From contig NZ_PPHG01000042.1 of the NCBI RefSeq assembly GCF_002904295.1, positions 38,005 through 102,004 of the forward strand: DNA of 64,000 nt, read 5' to 3'. Numbering within the stretch: position 1 is the first letter of the stretch; each line of letters opens with the position of its first letter. This document shows positions 35,367-44,822 of the stretch, one piece after another. The notes beneath the pieces are model-generated. The model did no database searches and was not told the origin of the DNA. It worked only from the letters and a program-made list of their open reading frames with translations. The position numbers were made by a program, and so were the translations under genes. Source of the DNA: Amycolatopsis sp. CA-128772 (GTDB taxonomy: Bacteria; Actinomycetota; Actinomycetes; Mycobacteriales; Pseudonocardiaceae).

Positions 35367-36059
35367 ATGGCGCGGGTCAACTACAACGAGCTCAACGACA
35401 CCATCCGCTACACCACCTGGTCGGTCTTCCGGATCGAACCCGGCCGGCTGGGTGAGGACCGCGGGGCCGCCGGTCGTGAGACCACCGAGTACCTCGACGG
35501 GCTCGAGGCCAAGGGCGTCGTCGTCCGCGGGGTTTACGACCTGTCCGCGCTGCGTGCCGACGCCGACTACATGATCTGGTGGCACGCCGAGGAGATCGAG
35601 CAGGTCCAGGCCGCCTACGCCGGGTTCCGGCGGACGCCGCTGGGGCGCGCGTCGACGCCGGTCTGGAGCCAGACCGCGCTGCACCGGCCCGCCGAGTTCA
35701 ACAAGAGCCACATCCCCGCCTTCCTCGCCGGGGAAGAGGCGCGCAAGTACATCTGCGTCTACCCGTTCGTGCGGTCCTACGAGTGGTACCTGCTGCCGGA
35801 CGCCGACCGCCGCAAGATGCTCGCCGACCACGGCAAGGAAGCCCGCGACTACCCGGACGTGCGCGCCAACACCGTCGCGTCCTTCGCCCTCGGCGACTAC
35901 GAGTGGATCCTCGCCTTCGAGGCCGACGAGCTGCACCGGATCGTCGACCTGATGCGGCACCTGCGCGGCACCGAGGCGCGGCTGCACGTGCGCGAGGAAA
36001 TCCCGTTCTACACCGGCACCCGCGTGCCGCCCGCCGAGCTCGTCGCGGCGCTCCCGTAG
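35367..36059 (+). CDS. hemQ: Coproheme decarboxylase (chlorite dismutase family)
   Basis: 230 residues. Last step of the coproporphyrin route: peroxide-driven decarboxylation of two propionates of coproheme to haem b. The family fold is clear from NYNELNDTIRYTTWSVFRIE, YMIWWHAEEIEQVQAAYAGF, the Tyr-containing YPFVRSYEWYLL, then RKMLADHGKEARDYPDV with the proximal His region and ANTVASFALGDYEWILAFE. ATG at 35367. Its stop shares bases with the GTG of the CoA-transferase gene (TAGTG). Confidence 0.95.
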   Translation: MARVNYNELNDTIRYTTWSVFRIEPGRLGEDRGAAGRETTEYLDGLEAKGVVVRGVYDLSALRADADYMIWWHAEEIEQVQAAYAGFRRTPLGRASTPVWSQTALHRPAEFNKSHIPAFLAGEEARKYICVYPFVRSYEWYLLPDADRRKMLADHGKEARDYPDVRANTVASFALGDYEWILAFEADELHRIVDLMRHLRGTEARLHVREEIPFYTGTRVPPAELVAALP

Positions 36060-37399
36060 TGCGCGACGTCGTCGAGGGCGTCTGGCACGCCCTCACCGGA
36101 GCGAAGCCCGGCCCCTTCGAGCTGACCGGAACCGAAGACGTGCTGCCCGGCCCGTACCGGGTGGCGGCCGCGGCCACGGCGTCCGTGGCCGCGGCGACGC
36201 TGGCGGCCGGTGAACTGCTGCGGCTGCGCGGGATCGAGCCCGGCGTGGTCACGGCGGACACCCGGCACGCGGCCGCGGCGTTCCACAGCGAGCAGCTCCT
36301 GCGCGTGGACGGCGTCGGCGCGGAGTCGGCCTGGGCGCCGCTGTCGGGCAACTACCGCGCGGCCGACGGCTGGGTGCGCCTGCACTGCAACTACCCGCGC
36401 CACGAAGCGGCGGTGTGCTGGGGCCTCGGCGTGCCCGGGACCCGTGACGCGGTCGAGAAGGCGGTCGCCGGCCGGAGCGCCCGCGAAATCGAGCACGCCG
36501 TCGTGAGCGCCGGGGGAGCGGCGGCCGAGCTGCGCTCGCCGGAGGACTGGGCGGCGCACCCCCAGGGCGCGGCGGTGGCTTCGCTGCCGTTGGCGGAGCT
36601 GTCTGCGGTCGCCGACGCGCCGAAGCGGACGTTGTTCTACTCGGACCGCCCGCTGGGTGGCATCCGGGTCCTGGAGCTGACACACGTGCTGGCCGGCCCG
36701 GTGGCCGGGCGCGTCCTGGCGGCGCACGGCGCGGACGTGCTGCACGTCGGGGCCGCGCACCTGCCGCGGGTCGAGGCGCTGGTCCGGGACACGGGCCAGG
36801 GCAAGCGGTCGGCGTTCGTCGCGCTGGACACCGAGGGCGGCCGCGCGCGGCTGAAGAAGCTGATCAGCCGGGCGGACGTGCTGGTCCAGTCGTTCCGCCC
36901 GGGCGCGCTGGAGCGCATCGGCTTCGGGCCGGCGGAGCTGGCGGAGCTGCGGCCGGGCCTGGTGACCGCGGACTTGAGCGCGTACGGCTGGGAAGGTACG
37001 TGGGCCCGCCGGCGCGGGTTCGACAGCCTGGTGCAGATGTCGAACGGGATGGCGTTCTCCCCGGACGGGCCGGCCCCGCTGCCGGTCCAGGCGCTGGACC
37101 ACGCAACGGGCTGGCTGACGGCGGCGGCGGTCATGACGGCGCTGCGGCGCCAGGTCACCGACGGCGGCACCTGGCGGGCGCGGCTGTCACTGGCCGGCAC
37201 GGCCCGGTGGCTGGATTCGCTGGGCCGCAAGGATCCGGCGGCCGCGGACGTCGATTTCGGCGACCTGCTGGAGGAAGCGGACAGCGGGTACGGACGGCTG
37301 ACGCGGGTCCGGATGGCCGGCGGCCTGCCGGGCGCGCAGCCGTACTGGGAGTTCGGCACGCGGCAGCCGGGAGTCGACAAACCGACCTGGACCCCTTAG
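36059..37399 (+). CDS. Family III CoA-transferase (CaiB/BaiF type) in the haem operon
   Basis: About 446 residues. The C-terminal half carries the family III hallmarks: GGIRVLELTHVLAGPVAGRV, VQSFRPGALERIGFG, LVTADLSAYGWEGTWARRRG and the putative catalytic Asp in GFDSLVQM. The N-terminal half is a degenerate second copy of the fold. These enzymes move CoA between organic acids. It starts inside the hemQ stop and is therefore translated with haem genes, though no link to haem synthesis is known to me. Its stop overlaps the stop of the convergent 37396 gene. Confidence 0.85.
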   Translation: MRDVVEGVWHALTGAKPGPFELTGTEDVLPGPYRVAAAATASVAAATLAAGELLRLRGIEPGVVTADTRHAAAAFHSEQLLRVDGVGAESAWAPLSGNYRAADGWVRLHCNYPRHEAAVCWGLGVPGTRDAVEKAVAGRSAREIEHAVVSAGGAAAELRSPEDWAAHPQGAAVASLPLAELSAVADAPKRTLFYSDRPLGGIRVLELTHVLAGPVAGRVLAAHGADVLHVGAAHLPRVEALVRDTGQGKRSAFVALDTEGGRARLKKLISRADVLVQSFRPGALERIGFGPAELAELRPGLVTADLSAYGWEGTWARRRGFDSLVQMSNGMAFSPDGPAPLPVQALDHATGWLTAAAVMTALRRQVTDGGTWRARLSLAGTARWLDSLGRKDPAAADVDFGDLLEEADSGYGRLTRVRMAGGLPGAQPYWEFGTRQPGVDKPTWTP

Positions 37400-37734
37400 C
37401 GACGCCGGAGGCGGTCCACCAGCCGCCGTTTCGGTTTCGGCAGGTGGCCGCGCTCGATCAGCCACGTCACGAACTCGTCCGCGTACGCCCCGGACCTCTC
37501 CGTCGCCTTCTTCGGGCGGCCCTCGTTGAACTCCGCGAACAGCGGCCCGTACCGGTCGCCCAGCGCCTCCGTCAGCTCCGGCCGCTGGTACGCCAGCACC
37601 CGCCCGTGCTTGCGCCGCAGCACCGTTGCCTCCACCTTCAACCGGGACGGGTCGAATCCCGGCGGTGGCGGGCCGTCGGCCAGCAACGCCTGCAGCAGCT
37701 CCGCCTGGCGCCGCGCCAGCTCCGCGCGGGTCAT
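37396..37734 (-). CDS. Small partner protein of the DUF692 enzyme
   Basis: 112 residues: a helical protein beginning MTRAELARRQAELLQALLAD, then PPPPGFDPSRLKVEATVLRR, AYQRPELTEALGDRYGPLFA and a very basic end (KPKRRLVDRLRRR). Genes of this kind sit beside DUF692 genes in other actinomycetes. The middle, a helix with Arg/Tyr followed by an L-x-E-A-L-G-D segment, loosely resembles DUF2063-like partner proteins that present the peptide substrate to DUF692 enzymes. Its ATG overlaps the stop of the DUF692 gene, so equal amounts are expected. Role is inference. Confidence 0.7.
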   Translation of the reverse strand: MTRAELARRQAELLQALLADGPPPPGFDPSRLKVEATVLRRKHGRVLAYQRPELTEALGDRYGPLFAEFNEGRPKKATERSGAYADEFVTWLIERGHLPKPKRRLVDRLRRR

Positions 37735-38531
37735 CCCGTCACCGCCGCGCGCAACGCCGACAGCTCCGCCGCCAGCTCGGCGTCGCTCGGGTAGTCGTCG
37801 TCGCGTTCCAGCAACACCCCCGGCGGGTCCGTGCGGCGGCGCAGCTCCGTCAACAGCGACAACACCTCCGGCAGCACCGGGTGCGCGTGCGTGTCGTGGT
37901 ACACGCCGTCGCGCTCGATGCCGCCCGCCATGTGCACGTACGCCAGGCGCTCCCACGGGATCCCGTCCAGGAACGCCGCCGGATCCGTGCCGATGTTGCG
38001 GGCGTTGGCGTACAGGTTGGCGACGTCGATGATCAGCCGGCAGCCCGTCCGCTCGGTCAGCTCGGTGAGGAACTGCTCCTCGGTCAGCTCGGCGTCCGGC
38101 CAATCGAGCACCGCGGCGATGTTCTCCAGCGCCAGTGGCACGTCCACGATGGACTGGGCCAGCCGCACGTTCGCCACCAGCACGTCGAGCGCCTCGCGCG
38201 TGCGGGGGAGCGGCATCAGGTGGCCCGAGTCCAGCCCGCCCGCGCGCACGAAACAGACGTGGTCGCTGACCAGCGGCGCGTCCAGGGCCCGCGCCACCTC
38301 CGCCAGGTGCTGGACGCGGCCGGTGTCCAGGGGCTCGGCCCCGCCGAGGGACAGCGAGACCGCGTGCGGCAACACCGGCAGCCCCCGCTCGCGCAGCGCC
38401 ACCAGCGTCTCCGGCAGGTGGTCGGCGCGCAGGTTCTCGGCGACGACCTCGACCCAGTCGACGCCCGGCAGCCGGGCGATCGAGAGGTCGAGCTCGTGCC
38501 GCCAGCCGATGCCGATACCCAGCTCACCCAC
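37731..38531 (-). CDS. DUF692 multinuclear non-haem iron oxidase family protein (MbnB/TglH-like)
   Basis: 266 residues, a TIM-barrel of the MNIO family. All usual metal-ligand blocks are present: His at about 56, the SDHVCF block (Asp90, His91), LALENI (Glu136), IIDVANLYANARN (Asp169, Asn172), YVHMAGG (His200), DTHAHPV (Asp213, His215) and LLERDDDYP (Glu242). Studied relatives oxidise cysteines in ribosomal peptides (methanobactin, 3-thiaglutamate). GTG start lies eight bases inside the upstream gene. The two upstream membrane proteins with Cys tails are the natural candidate substrates. Confidence 0.9.
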   Translation of the reverse strand: MGELGIGIGWRHELDLSIARLPGVDWVEVVAENLRADHLPETLVALRERGLPVLPHAVSLSLGGAEPLDTGRVQHLAEVARALDAPLVSDHVCFVRAGGLDSGHLMPLPRTREALDVLVANVRLAQSIVDVPLALENIAAVLDWPDAELTEEQFLTELTERTGCRLIIDVANLYANARNIGTDPAAFLDGIPWERLAYVHMAGGIERDGVYHDTHAHPVLPEVLSLLTELRRRTDPPGVLLERDDDYPSDAELAAELSALRAAVTG

Positions 38532-39450
38532 CGCAGCCCCCTCCGCCGCACCCGCCACCGCCGCACGACGAACCGCTGCTGCACGAGGACGAGCTCGAGC
38601 AGGACGACCCGCTGCTGCAGGACGACCCGGACGACCCGGACGAGCCACCGCCGCCGAACGACCCCATCGGCGGGGTGAGGGCCGCGCTCAGCTCCTCGTC
38701 CGGGTACATCGCCCAGCCGCCCAGCGCGACCGCGGCCGCCGCCCCGCCGAGGAGCACGCCGCCGGCCAGCATCCCGGCCGGCACCGGGCCGCTCGCCGCG
38801 GCGCGGGCCTGGCCGAGCAGGCGGTGGCCCGCGGCCGACGGCTGCCGCGCGCCCGTCTTCGACCGCCGGACCGCGGCCACGATCGCCAGCACCGCGGCGA
38901 CCAGGACCAGGAAGACCAGGACGCCGACCGGACGGCCCAGCGAGATGCCGTTCACCAGCCGCACCACGCCGAAGGCCAGCACGGCCAGCTGCAGCACCAG
39001 CCCGAACGTCCTCGACTGGCGCTTCGCCGCGGCCGACGCCAGCAGGCCGCGCTGGTCGAGCCCCTCCTCCAGGGCCCGCATCGCGGCGGAGGCGCGGACC
39101 TTCGCCCGGATCATCGCCGTCGTCTTCAGCTTCGCGACGTCGAAGACGGCCCGCTCCAGCGGGTCCACCGGCCGCGTGCCGGTCTTGCTGATCTGCTTGT
39201 AGCTGTTGACGCGCAGCTGCCCGCGTTCGACCAGCGCCGCGATCGCCGCGTCGGTCGCCCGGTCGGGGCCGCCGGCGAGGAAGGCGAGCTGGTACACCGT
39301 CGGCGGCGGGCCGGCGTGCGCCTGGTCCGACCGCATCGCACGGGCGGCCACGATCCCGGACACGATCACCCTGACCAGCAGGACCGCGCCGAGCAACGCG
39401 ATGTAGAGGACCACGAAATCCGGTCCGGAAATGCCCCACGGGTCGTTCAT
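38524..39450 (-). CDS. TIGR04222-like membrane protein A with six-Cys Gly/Ser tail
   Basis: 308 residues. Helix at about 12-36; a cytoplasmic domain with YQLAFLAGGPDRATDAAIAA and LVERGQLRVNSYKQISKTG; two helices around 148-192; a hydrophobic Gly/Ala stretch at about 225-250. Residues 266-308 consist only of Gly, Ser and Cys, with Cys at about 278, 284, 290, 296, 301 and 306 in SSxSSC and GGGGC units. Such a tail is unusual for a membrane protein and looks like a modifiable peptide. It overlaps the DUF692 gene and is paralogous to the next gene upstream. Confidence 0.85.
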   Translation of the reverse strand: MNDPWGISGPDFVVLYIALLGAVLLVRVIVSGIVAARAMRSDQAHAGPPPTVYQLAFLAGGPDRATDAAIAALVERGQLRVNSYKQISKTGTRPVDPLERAVFDVAKLKTTAMIRAKVRASAAMRALEEGLDQRGLLASAAAKRQSRTFGLVLQLAVLAFGVVRLVNGISLGRPVGVLVFLVLVAAVLAIVAAVRRSKTGARQPSAAGHRLLGQARAAASGPVPAGMLAGGVLLGGAAAAVALGGWAMYPDEELSAALTPPMGSFGGGGSSGSSGSSCSSGSSCSSSSSCSSGSSCGGGGCGGGGCGG

Positions 39451-39516
39451 CGCCCGTCTCCCCTCAGTGTGTCGCGGTTACCGTAGCTGTCAGACGCACG
39501 CACCCGCGTCGGCGTT

Positions 39517-40425
39517 TCAACCGCCGCAGCCTCCGCCGCCTCCGCCGCCGCCCCCGCAGCCGCCGCCCCCACCGCCGCACGAGCTGCCGCCGCTGCAGGA
39601 GCTGCCGCCGTAGTAGCCGGCGCTCGCCCCGCCGGCGGCCGCCCAGCGGCCCCGCGGACGGCGGTACACCTGCGCGGCCGCCCGCGACACGGCTCGCCCG
39701 ACGGCCAGCCGGACCTCCTTGTCGGGGTGCGCGCTCAGGCCCTGGGACGCGACGGCGCCCGCCGCCCCGGCGGTGAACGTGCCGGCGCGGCGCACCTTCT
39801 CCAGGGCGGCGCGGCCGGCGGCGGTGAGCTTGACCCGCGGCCGGTTCGCGGCGCCGACCGCGGCGACGATGAGCGCGACGGCGTTCCCCACCAGCAGCAG
39901 GACCAGGTGGCCGACGGGGTGCCCGGCGGCCGTCCCGGCGAACAGCCGGAGCACGCCGAGCACGGCCAGCGCCCCGTAGGCCACCGCCGTGGTCAGCCAG
40001 GCCAGCCGGACCGCCCGGACGTCGGTGAGCAGGCCGCGGGCGGCCAGCCCGCTCTCCAGCCCGGCCACCGACGCGTGCTGCGCGACCTCGTCCCGCACCC
40101 GGCCGAACGAGTTGCCGGTCTTGCCGATGCGCGCGAGGGCGGCGCGGCCGAGGTCGTCCGAGGCGGTGCCGCGGACGCGGTGCAGCTTGCCGGTGCCGTC
40201 GAGGCGGGCGAACTGCCGTTCCAGCAGCGTCGCGACGACGAATTCGCCGAGCCGGTCCCGCCCGCCGGCCAGCAGGGCGAACTCTTCGGGCCGCTCCGGC
40301 GCGCCGCCGGCGTCCCCCCGCGAGACCCGCCAGGCGCGCAGTGCGCCGTACAGCGCCACCGCCAGCAGCAAGCCCAGGTGAAGCCCCGAAAACACCGGTC
40401 CGGGAATGCCCCAGGTATCGGTCAT
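39517..40425 (-). CDS. TIGR04222-like membrane protein B with four-Cys Gly tail
   Basis: 302 residues, same plan as protein A: a first helix (VFSGLHLGLLLAVALYGALR), cytoplasmic domain with EFALLAGGRDRLGEFVVATL, two further helices at about 150-200, and a terminal low-complexity tail. Residues about 273-302 are Gly, Ser and Cys only, with Cys at about 277, 283, 290 and 300. Here the region before the tail is basic (VYRRPRGRW), so whether the tail is inside or outside is unclear. First gene of the four-gene unit; 66 bases separate it from protein A. ATG start. Confidence 0.85.
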   Translation of the reverse strand: MTDTWGIPGPVFSGLHLGLLLAVALYGALRAWRVSRGDAGGAPERPEEFALLAGGRDRLGEFVVATLLERQFARLDGTGKLHRVRGTASDDLGRAALARIGKTGNSFGRVRDEVAQHASVAGLESGLAARGLLTDVRAVRLAWLTTAVAYGALAVLGVLRLFAGTAAGHPVGHLVLLLVGNAVALIVAAVGAANRPRVKLTAAGRAALEKVRRAGTFTAGAAGAVASQGLSAHPDKEVRLAVGRAVSRAAAQVYRRPRGRWAAAGGASAGYYGGSSCSGGSSCGGGGGGCGGGGGGGGGCGG

Positions 40426-40513
40426 GAGTCCGCCCTCCCTCGTCCGTGTGCGGAGACTACGTTCGAGGGAGGGCGGCGGGTTGCTCGCTTGAGGGAGATT
40501 TAGGCTGGGGCCG

Positions 40514-40936
40514 TCACGACTCGGGCACCAGCTTCAGCGAAATCGAGTTGATGCAGTAGCGCTGGTCGGTCGGGGTCGGGTAGCCCTCGCCTTCGAAGAC
40601 GTGCCCGAGGTGGCTGTGGCAGGAGCCGCAGAGCACCTCGATCCGCTTCATGCCCATGGTGCGGTCTTCGCGCAGGAGCACGGCGTCGGAGTCGGCGGGG
40701 TCGAAGAACGACGGCCAGCCGCAGTGGCTTTCGAACTTCGTGTCACTGCGGAACAGCTCGGCACCGCACGCGCGGCACTCGTAGACGCCGGTCGTCTTCG
40801 TGTCGGTGTACTCGCCGGTGAACGGCCGTTCGGTCCCCGCCTGGCGGAGCACGGCGTACTCGTCGGGGCTGAGCTGCGCCCGCCATTCCTGCTCGGACTT
40901 CACGACGCGCGGGGTCGCGCCGACAACGGGTTTCAT
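40514..40936 (-). CDS. msrB: Peptide-methionine (R)-S-oxide reductase
   Basis: About 140 residues. Repairs oxidised methionine (R form) in proteins using thioredoxin. It has YAVLRQAGTERPFTGEY, two zinc Cys pairs (YECRACGAELF and LCGSCHSHLGHVF) and the catalytic Cys in RYCINSISL. I start it at ATG 40936 (MKPVVGATPRV); an in-frame GTG at 40954 would add six residues, and neither has a strong ribosome site. No fused MsrA domain. Confidence 0.94.
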   Translation of the reverse strand: MKPVVGATPRVVKSEQEWRAQLSPDEYAVLRQAGTERPFTGEYTDTKTTGVYECRACGAELFRSDTKFESHCGWPSFFDPADSDAVLLREDRTMGMKRIEVLCGSCHSHLGHVFEGEGYPTPTDQRYCINSISLKLVPES

Positions 40937-40955
40937 ACCTTTCACCCGATCCACG

Positions 40956-41261
40956 TTACGCCGCGAGCCAGGCGAGGGCGTGCACCACGATGTCCCATGC
41001 GGCCACGATCACGCCGAGCACGATGAGGATCACGATCAGGGCGGACACCCAGTAGCGCAGGCCGCCGAGGCGGTTGCTGGAGTCGGCGAAGTCGGCCACG
41101 CCGTCGAGGGCGGCTTCGATGGTGAAATTGGGGCCGCACCGTTCGATGCGGTCGAGGTGCTCGGCGAACGCGAGCGCCTCCGGGTCGTAGGGATCCAGGC
41201 CGACCAGGTCCTCGTGGAAGCGAGGATTCTGGCCCGGCAGCGAAGCTCCGTTGTCGGCCAT
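40956..41261 (-). CDS. Small C-terminally membrane-anchored protein
   Basis: About 101 residues. Soluble acidic N-terminus (NPRFHEDLVGLDPYDPEALA...LDRIERCGPNF) and a single C-terminal helix, VSALIVILIVLGVIVAAWDI, so it is a tail-anchored protein. Function unknown. ATG at 41261 with GGTGG before it is preferred to a longer frame from 41312. It reads toward msrB and ends about 20 bases before it, suggesting a shared transcript. Confidence 0.7.
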   Translation of the reverse strand: MADNGASLPGQNPRFHEDLVGLDPYDPEALAFAEHLDRIERCGPNFTIEAALDGVADFADSSNRLGGLRYWVSALIVILIVLGVIVAAWDIVVHALAWLAA

Positions 41262-41315
41262 GCCACCCACGGTAGGCCATCGGCGCCCGTCAGCCCACTG
41301 AACGCGCGTCAACTC

Positions 41316-42992
<1,677 letters not shown>

Positions 42993-43034
42993 GGCGGCTG
43001 CTCCTGACGAAATTCCCGGTGGTGGTGGCCCTGC

Positions 43035-43757
43035 TCAGCGCGTTTCCGCTTCGCGCACCCGATCGAGTGTAGCGGTCGGCCCCGTGCTGCTCGCGTCAGC
43101 CAGCCGGTCCGGCAGGCCCGCTTCGCCCGGTGCCCGCTTCTTGAACACCTTGACCAGCCCGATCGCCCCGGCCAGCGCGAACACGCCGTAACAGGCGAGC
43201 AGCGCGGGCGGCGTGTCGCCGGTCAGCGCGTCGCCGAGGACGACCACCGCGACCGTACCGGGCACGCTGCCCAGCAGCGTACCGGCCAGGTACGGGGCGA
43301 GGCGCACCGAGGACACCCCGCAGAGGTAGCTGAACGGCGCGAACGGCACCACCGGGATCAGCCGCAGCGACGTGACGGCCAGGGTGCCGCCGCCGGCGAG
43401 CCGGTCGTTGACCGTCCGCACGGCCGACCGGTGCAGGTGCCGGGTGACCAGGTCGCGGCCGAGCAGGCGGGCCAGCCCGAAGGACAGCGCGGCGGCGATC
43501 GTGGTGGCGGCCAGCCCGATGGCGATCCCGGCGGCGGTGCCGACCAGCAGCCCGGCGGCGAGGTTGAACACCGTCCGCGGGACGGGGGCGACGGTGAGCA
43601 GCGAGTAGGCGACGAACAGCACGAGCGGCGTCGCGGGGCCGGTGGTGGCGGCCCAGGCCCGCAGTTCGGCCGGCCCGGGGATCGGCAGCAGCACCGCGGC
43701 CGCCGCGAAGACGGCGAGCACGGCGAACGCGACGATCAGCTTGGTGCGGCCGGACAC
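43035..43757 (-). CDS. TVP38/TMEM64-family membrane protein
   Basis: 240 residues with about six helices. The family core is seen in TVAPVPRTVFNLAAGLLVGT, FGLARLLGRDLV and TSLRLIPVVPFAPFSYLCGV, the SNARE-associated (DedA-like) pattern. Proteins of this family are linked to lipid or ion handling across the membrane, but this member's cargo is unknown. GTG start at 43757. Basic C-terminal tail after the last helix. Confidence 0.87.
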   Translation of the reverse strand: MSGRTKLIVAFAVLAVFAAAAVLLPIPGPAELRAWAATTGPATPLVLFVAYSLLTVAPVPRTVFNLAAGLLVGTAAGIAIGLAATTIAAALSFGLARLLGRDLVTRHLHRSAVRTVNDRLAGGGTLAVTSLRLIPVVPFAPFSYLCGVSSVRLAPYLAGTLLGSVPGTVAVVVLGDALTGDTPPALLACYGVFALAGAIGLVKVFKKRAPGEAGLPDRLADASSTGPTATLDRVREAETR

Positions 43758-43801
43758 CCGCTCCAGCCTACCGGGCGGCGGTTTGCCGCTAGCGTGGCCG
43801 C

Positions 43802-44818
43802 ATGCCCAAGAACGGTGACCCGGTCGAGTACGAGGTGGGCGGCCGCACGGTCCGCGTCACGAGCCCGGACAAGGTGTACTTCCCCCAGCGCGGCATCACC
43901 AAGCGCCAGGTCGTCGAGCACTACATCACCGTCGGCGGCCCGCTGCTGCGCGCGATCGGTGAGCGCCCGACGACGTTGAAGCGCTACGTCGACGGCGTCG
44001 AGGGCGAGTGGTTCTACGCCAAGCGCGTGCCGAAGGGCGCGCCGTCGTGGGTGTCGACGGCCGAGATCACGTTCCCGTCGGGCCGCAAGGCGGCCGAGGT
44101 GTGCCCGACCGAGCCGGCGGTCTTCGCGTGGGCGGCCAACCTGGGCACGTTCGACTTCCACCCGTGGCCGGTTCGCAGCGCGGACGTCGACCACCCGGAC
44201 GAGCTGCGGATCGACGTCGACCCGCCGGACCGCGCGGGCTTCGCGGACGCGGTCGAGGTGGCCATGGTGGTCCGCGACGTCCTGGCGGACGCGGGCCTGA
44301 CGGGCTACCCGAAGACGTCCGGCGGCCGCGGGGTGCACGTGCTGGTCCGGATCCGCCCGGAGTGGGACTTCGTGGCGGTCCGCCACGCGGTGATCGCGCT
44401 GGGCCGCGAGGTGGCCCGCCGCATCCCGGACAAGGCGACGGTGGCGTGGTGGAAGGAAGAGCGCGGAGGACGGGTGTTCCTGGACTACAACCAGGCGGCC
44501 CGCGACCGCACGGTGGCGTCGAGCTGGTCGGTCCGCGGCACCCCGCGGGCCACGGTGTCGACCCCCCTGACGTGGGACCTGCTGGCCGAGGTGGACGCGG
44601 ACGACTTCGACGTGCTGACGATCCCGGCGTTCCTGGAGGAGCACGGCGACCTGCACGCGGCCATGGACGCCTCGCCGTTCGGGCTGGAGACGGCGCTGGA
44701 GTGGTACGAGCGGGATGCGCGGGACCGGGGTGAGGGTGAGCTGCCGTACCCGCCGGACTACCCGAAGATGCCGGGGGAGCCGAAGCGGGTGCAGCCGAGC
44801 AAGGCGCGCAACGACTGA
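43802..44818 (+). CDS. LigD-type DNA polymerase/primase domain protein
   Basis: 338 residues, a stand-alone archaeo-eukaryotic primase-like polymerase as in the PolDom of LigD. It has VTSPDKVYFPQRGITKRQVV, YVDGVEGEWFYAKRVPKGAP, the catalytic Asp pair in RIDVDPPD, TSGGRGVHVLVRI and VFLDYNQAARDRTVA with the third acidic residue. It would add ribonucleotides during end joining or base-excision repair. No Ku or ligase domain is attached; a separate ligase lies at 57 kb. Confidence 0.92.
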   Translation: MPKNGDPVEYEVGGRTVRVTSPDKVYFPQRGITKRQVVEHYITVGGPLLRAIGERPTTLKRYVDGVEGEWFYAKRVPKGAPSWVSTAEITFPSGRKAAEVCPTEPAVFAWAANLGTFDFHPWPVRSADVDHPDELRIDVDPPDRAGFADAVEVAMVVRDVLADAGLTGYPKTSGGRGVHVLVRIRPEWDFVAVRHAVIALGREVARRIPDKATVAWWKEERGGRVFLDYNQAARDRTVASSWSVRGTPRATVSTPLTWDLLAEVDADDFDVLTIPAFLEEHGDLHAAMDASPFGLETALEWYERDARDRGEGELPYPPDYPKMPGEPKRVQPSKARND

Positions 44819-44822
44819 GCGG

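Noticed and set aside
39431..39613. Short proline-rich frame on the plus strand
   Set aside because: It is the antisense reading of the Gly/Cys tail codons of membrane protein B.
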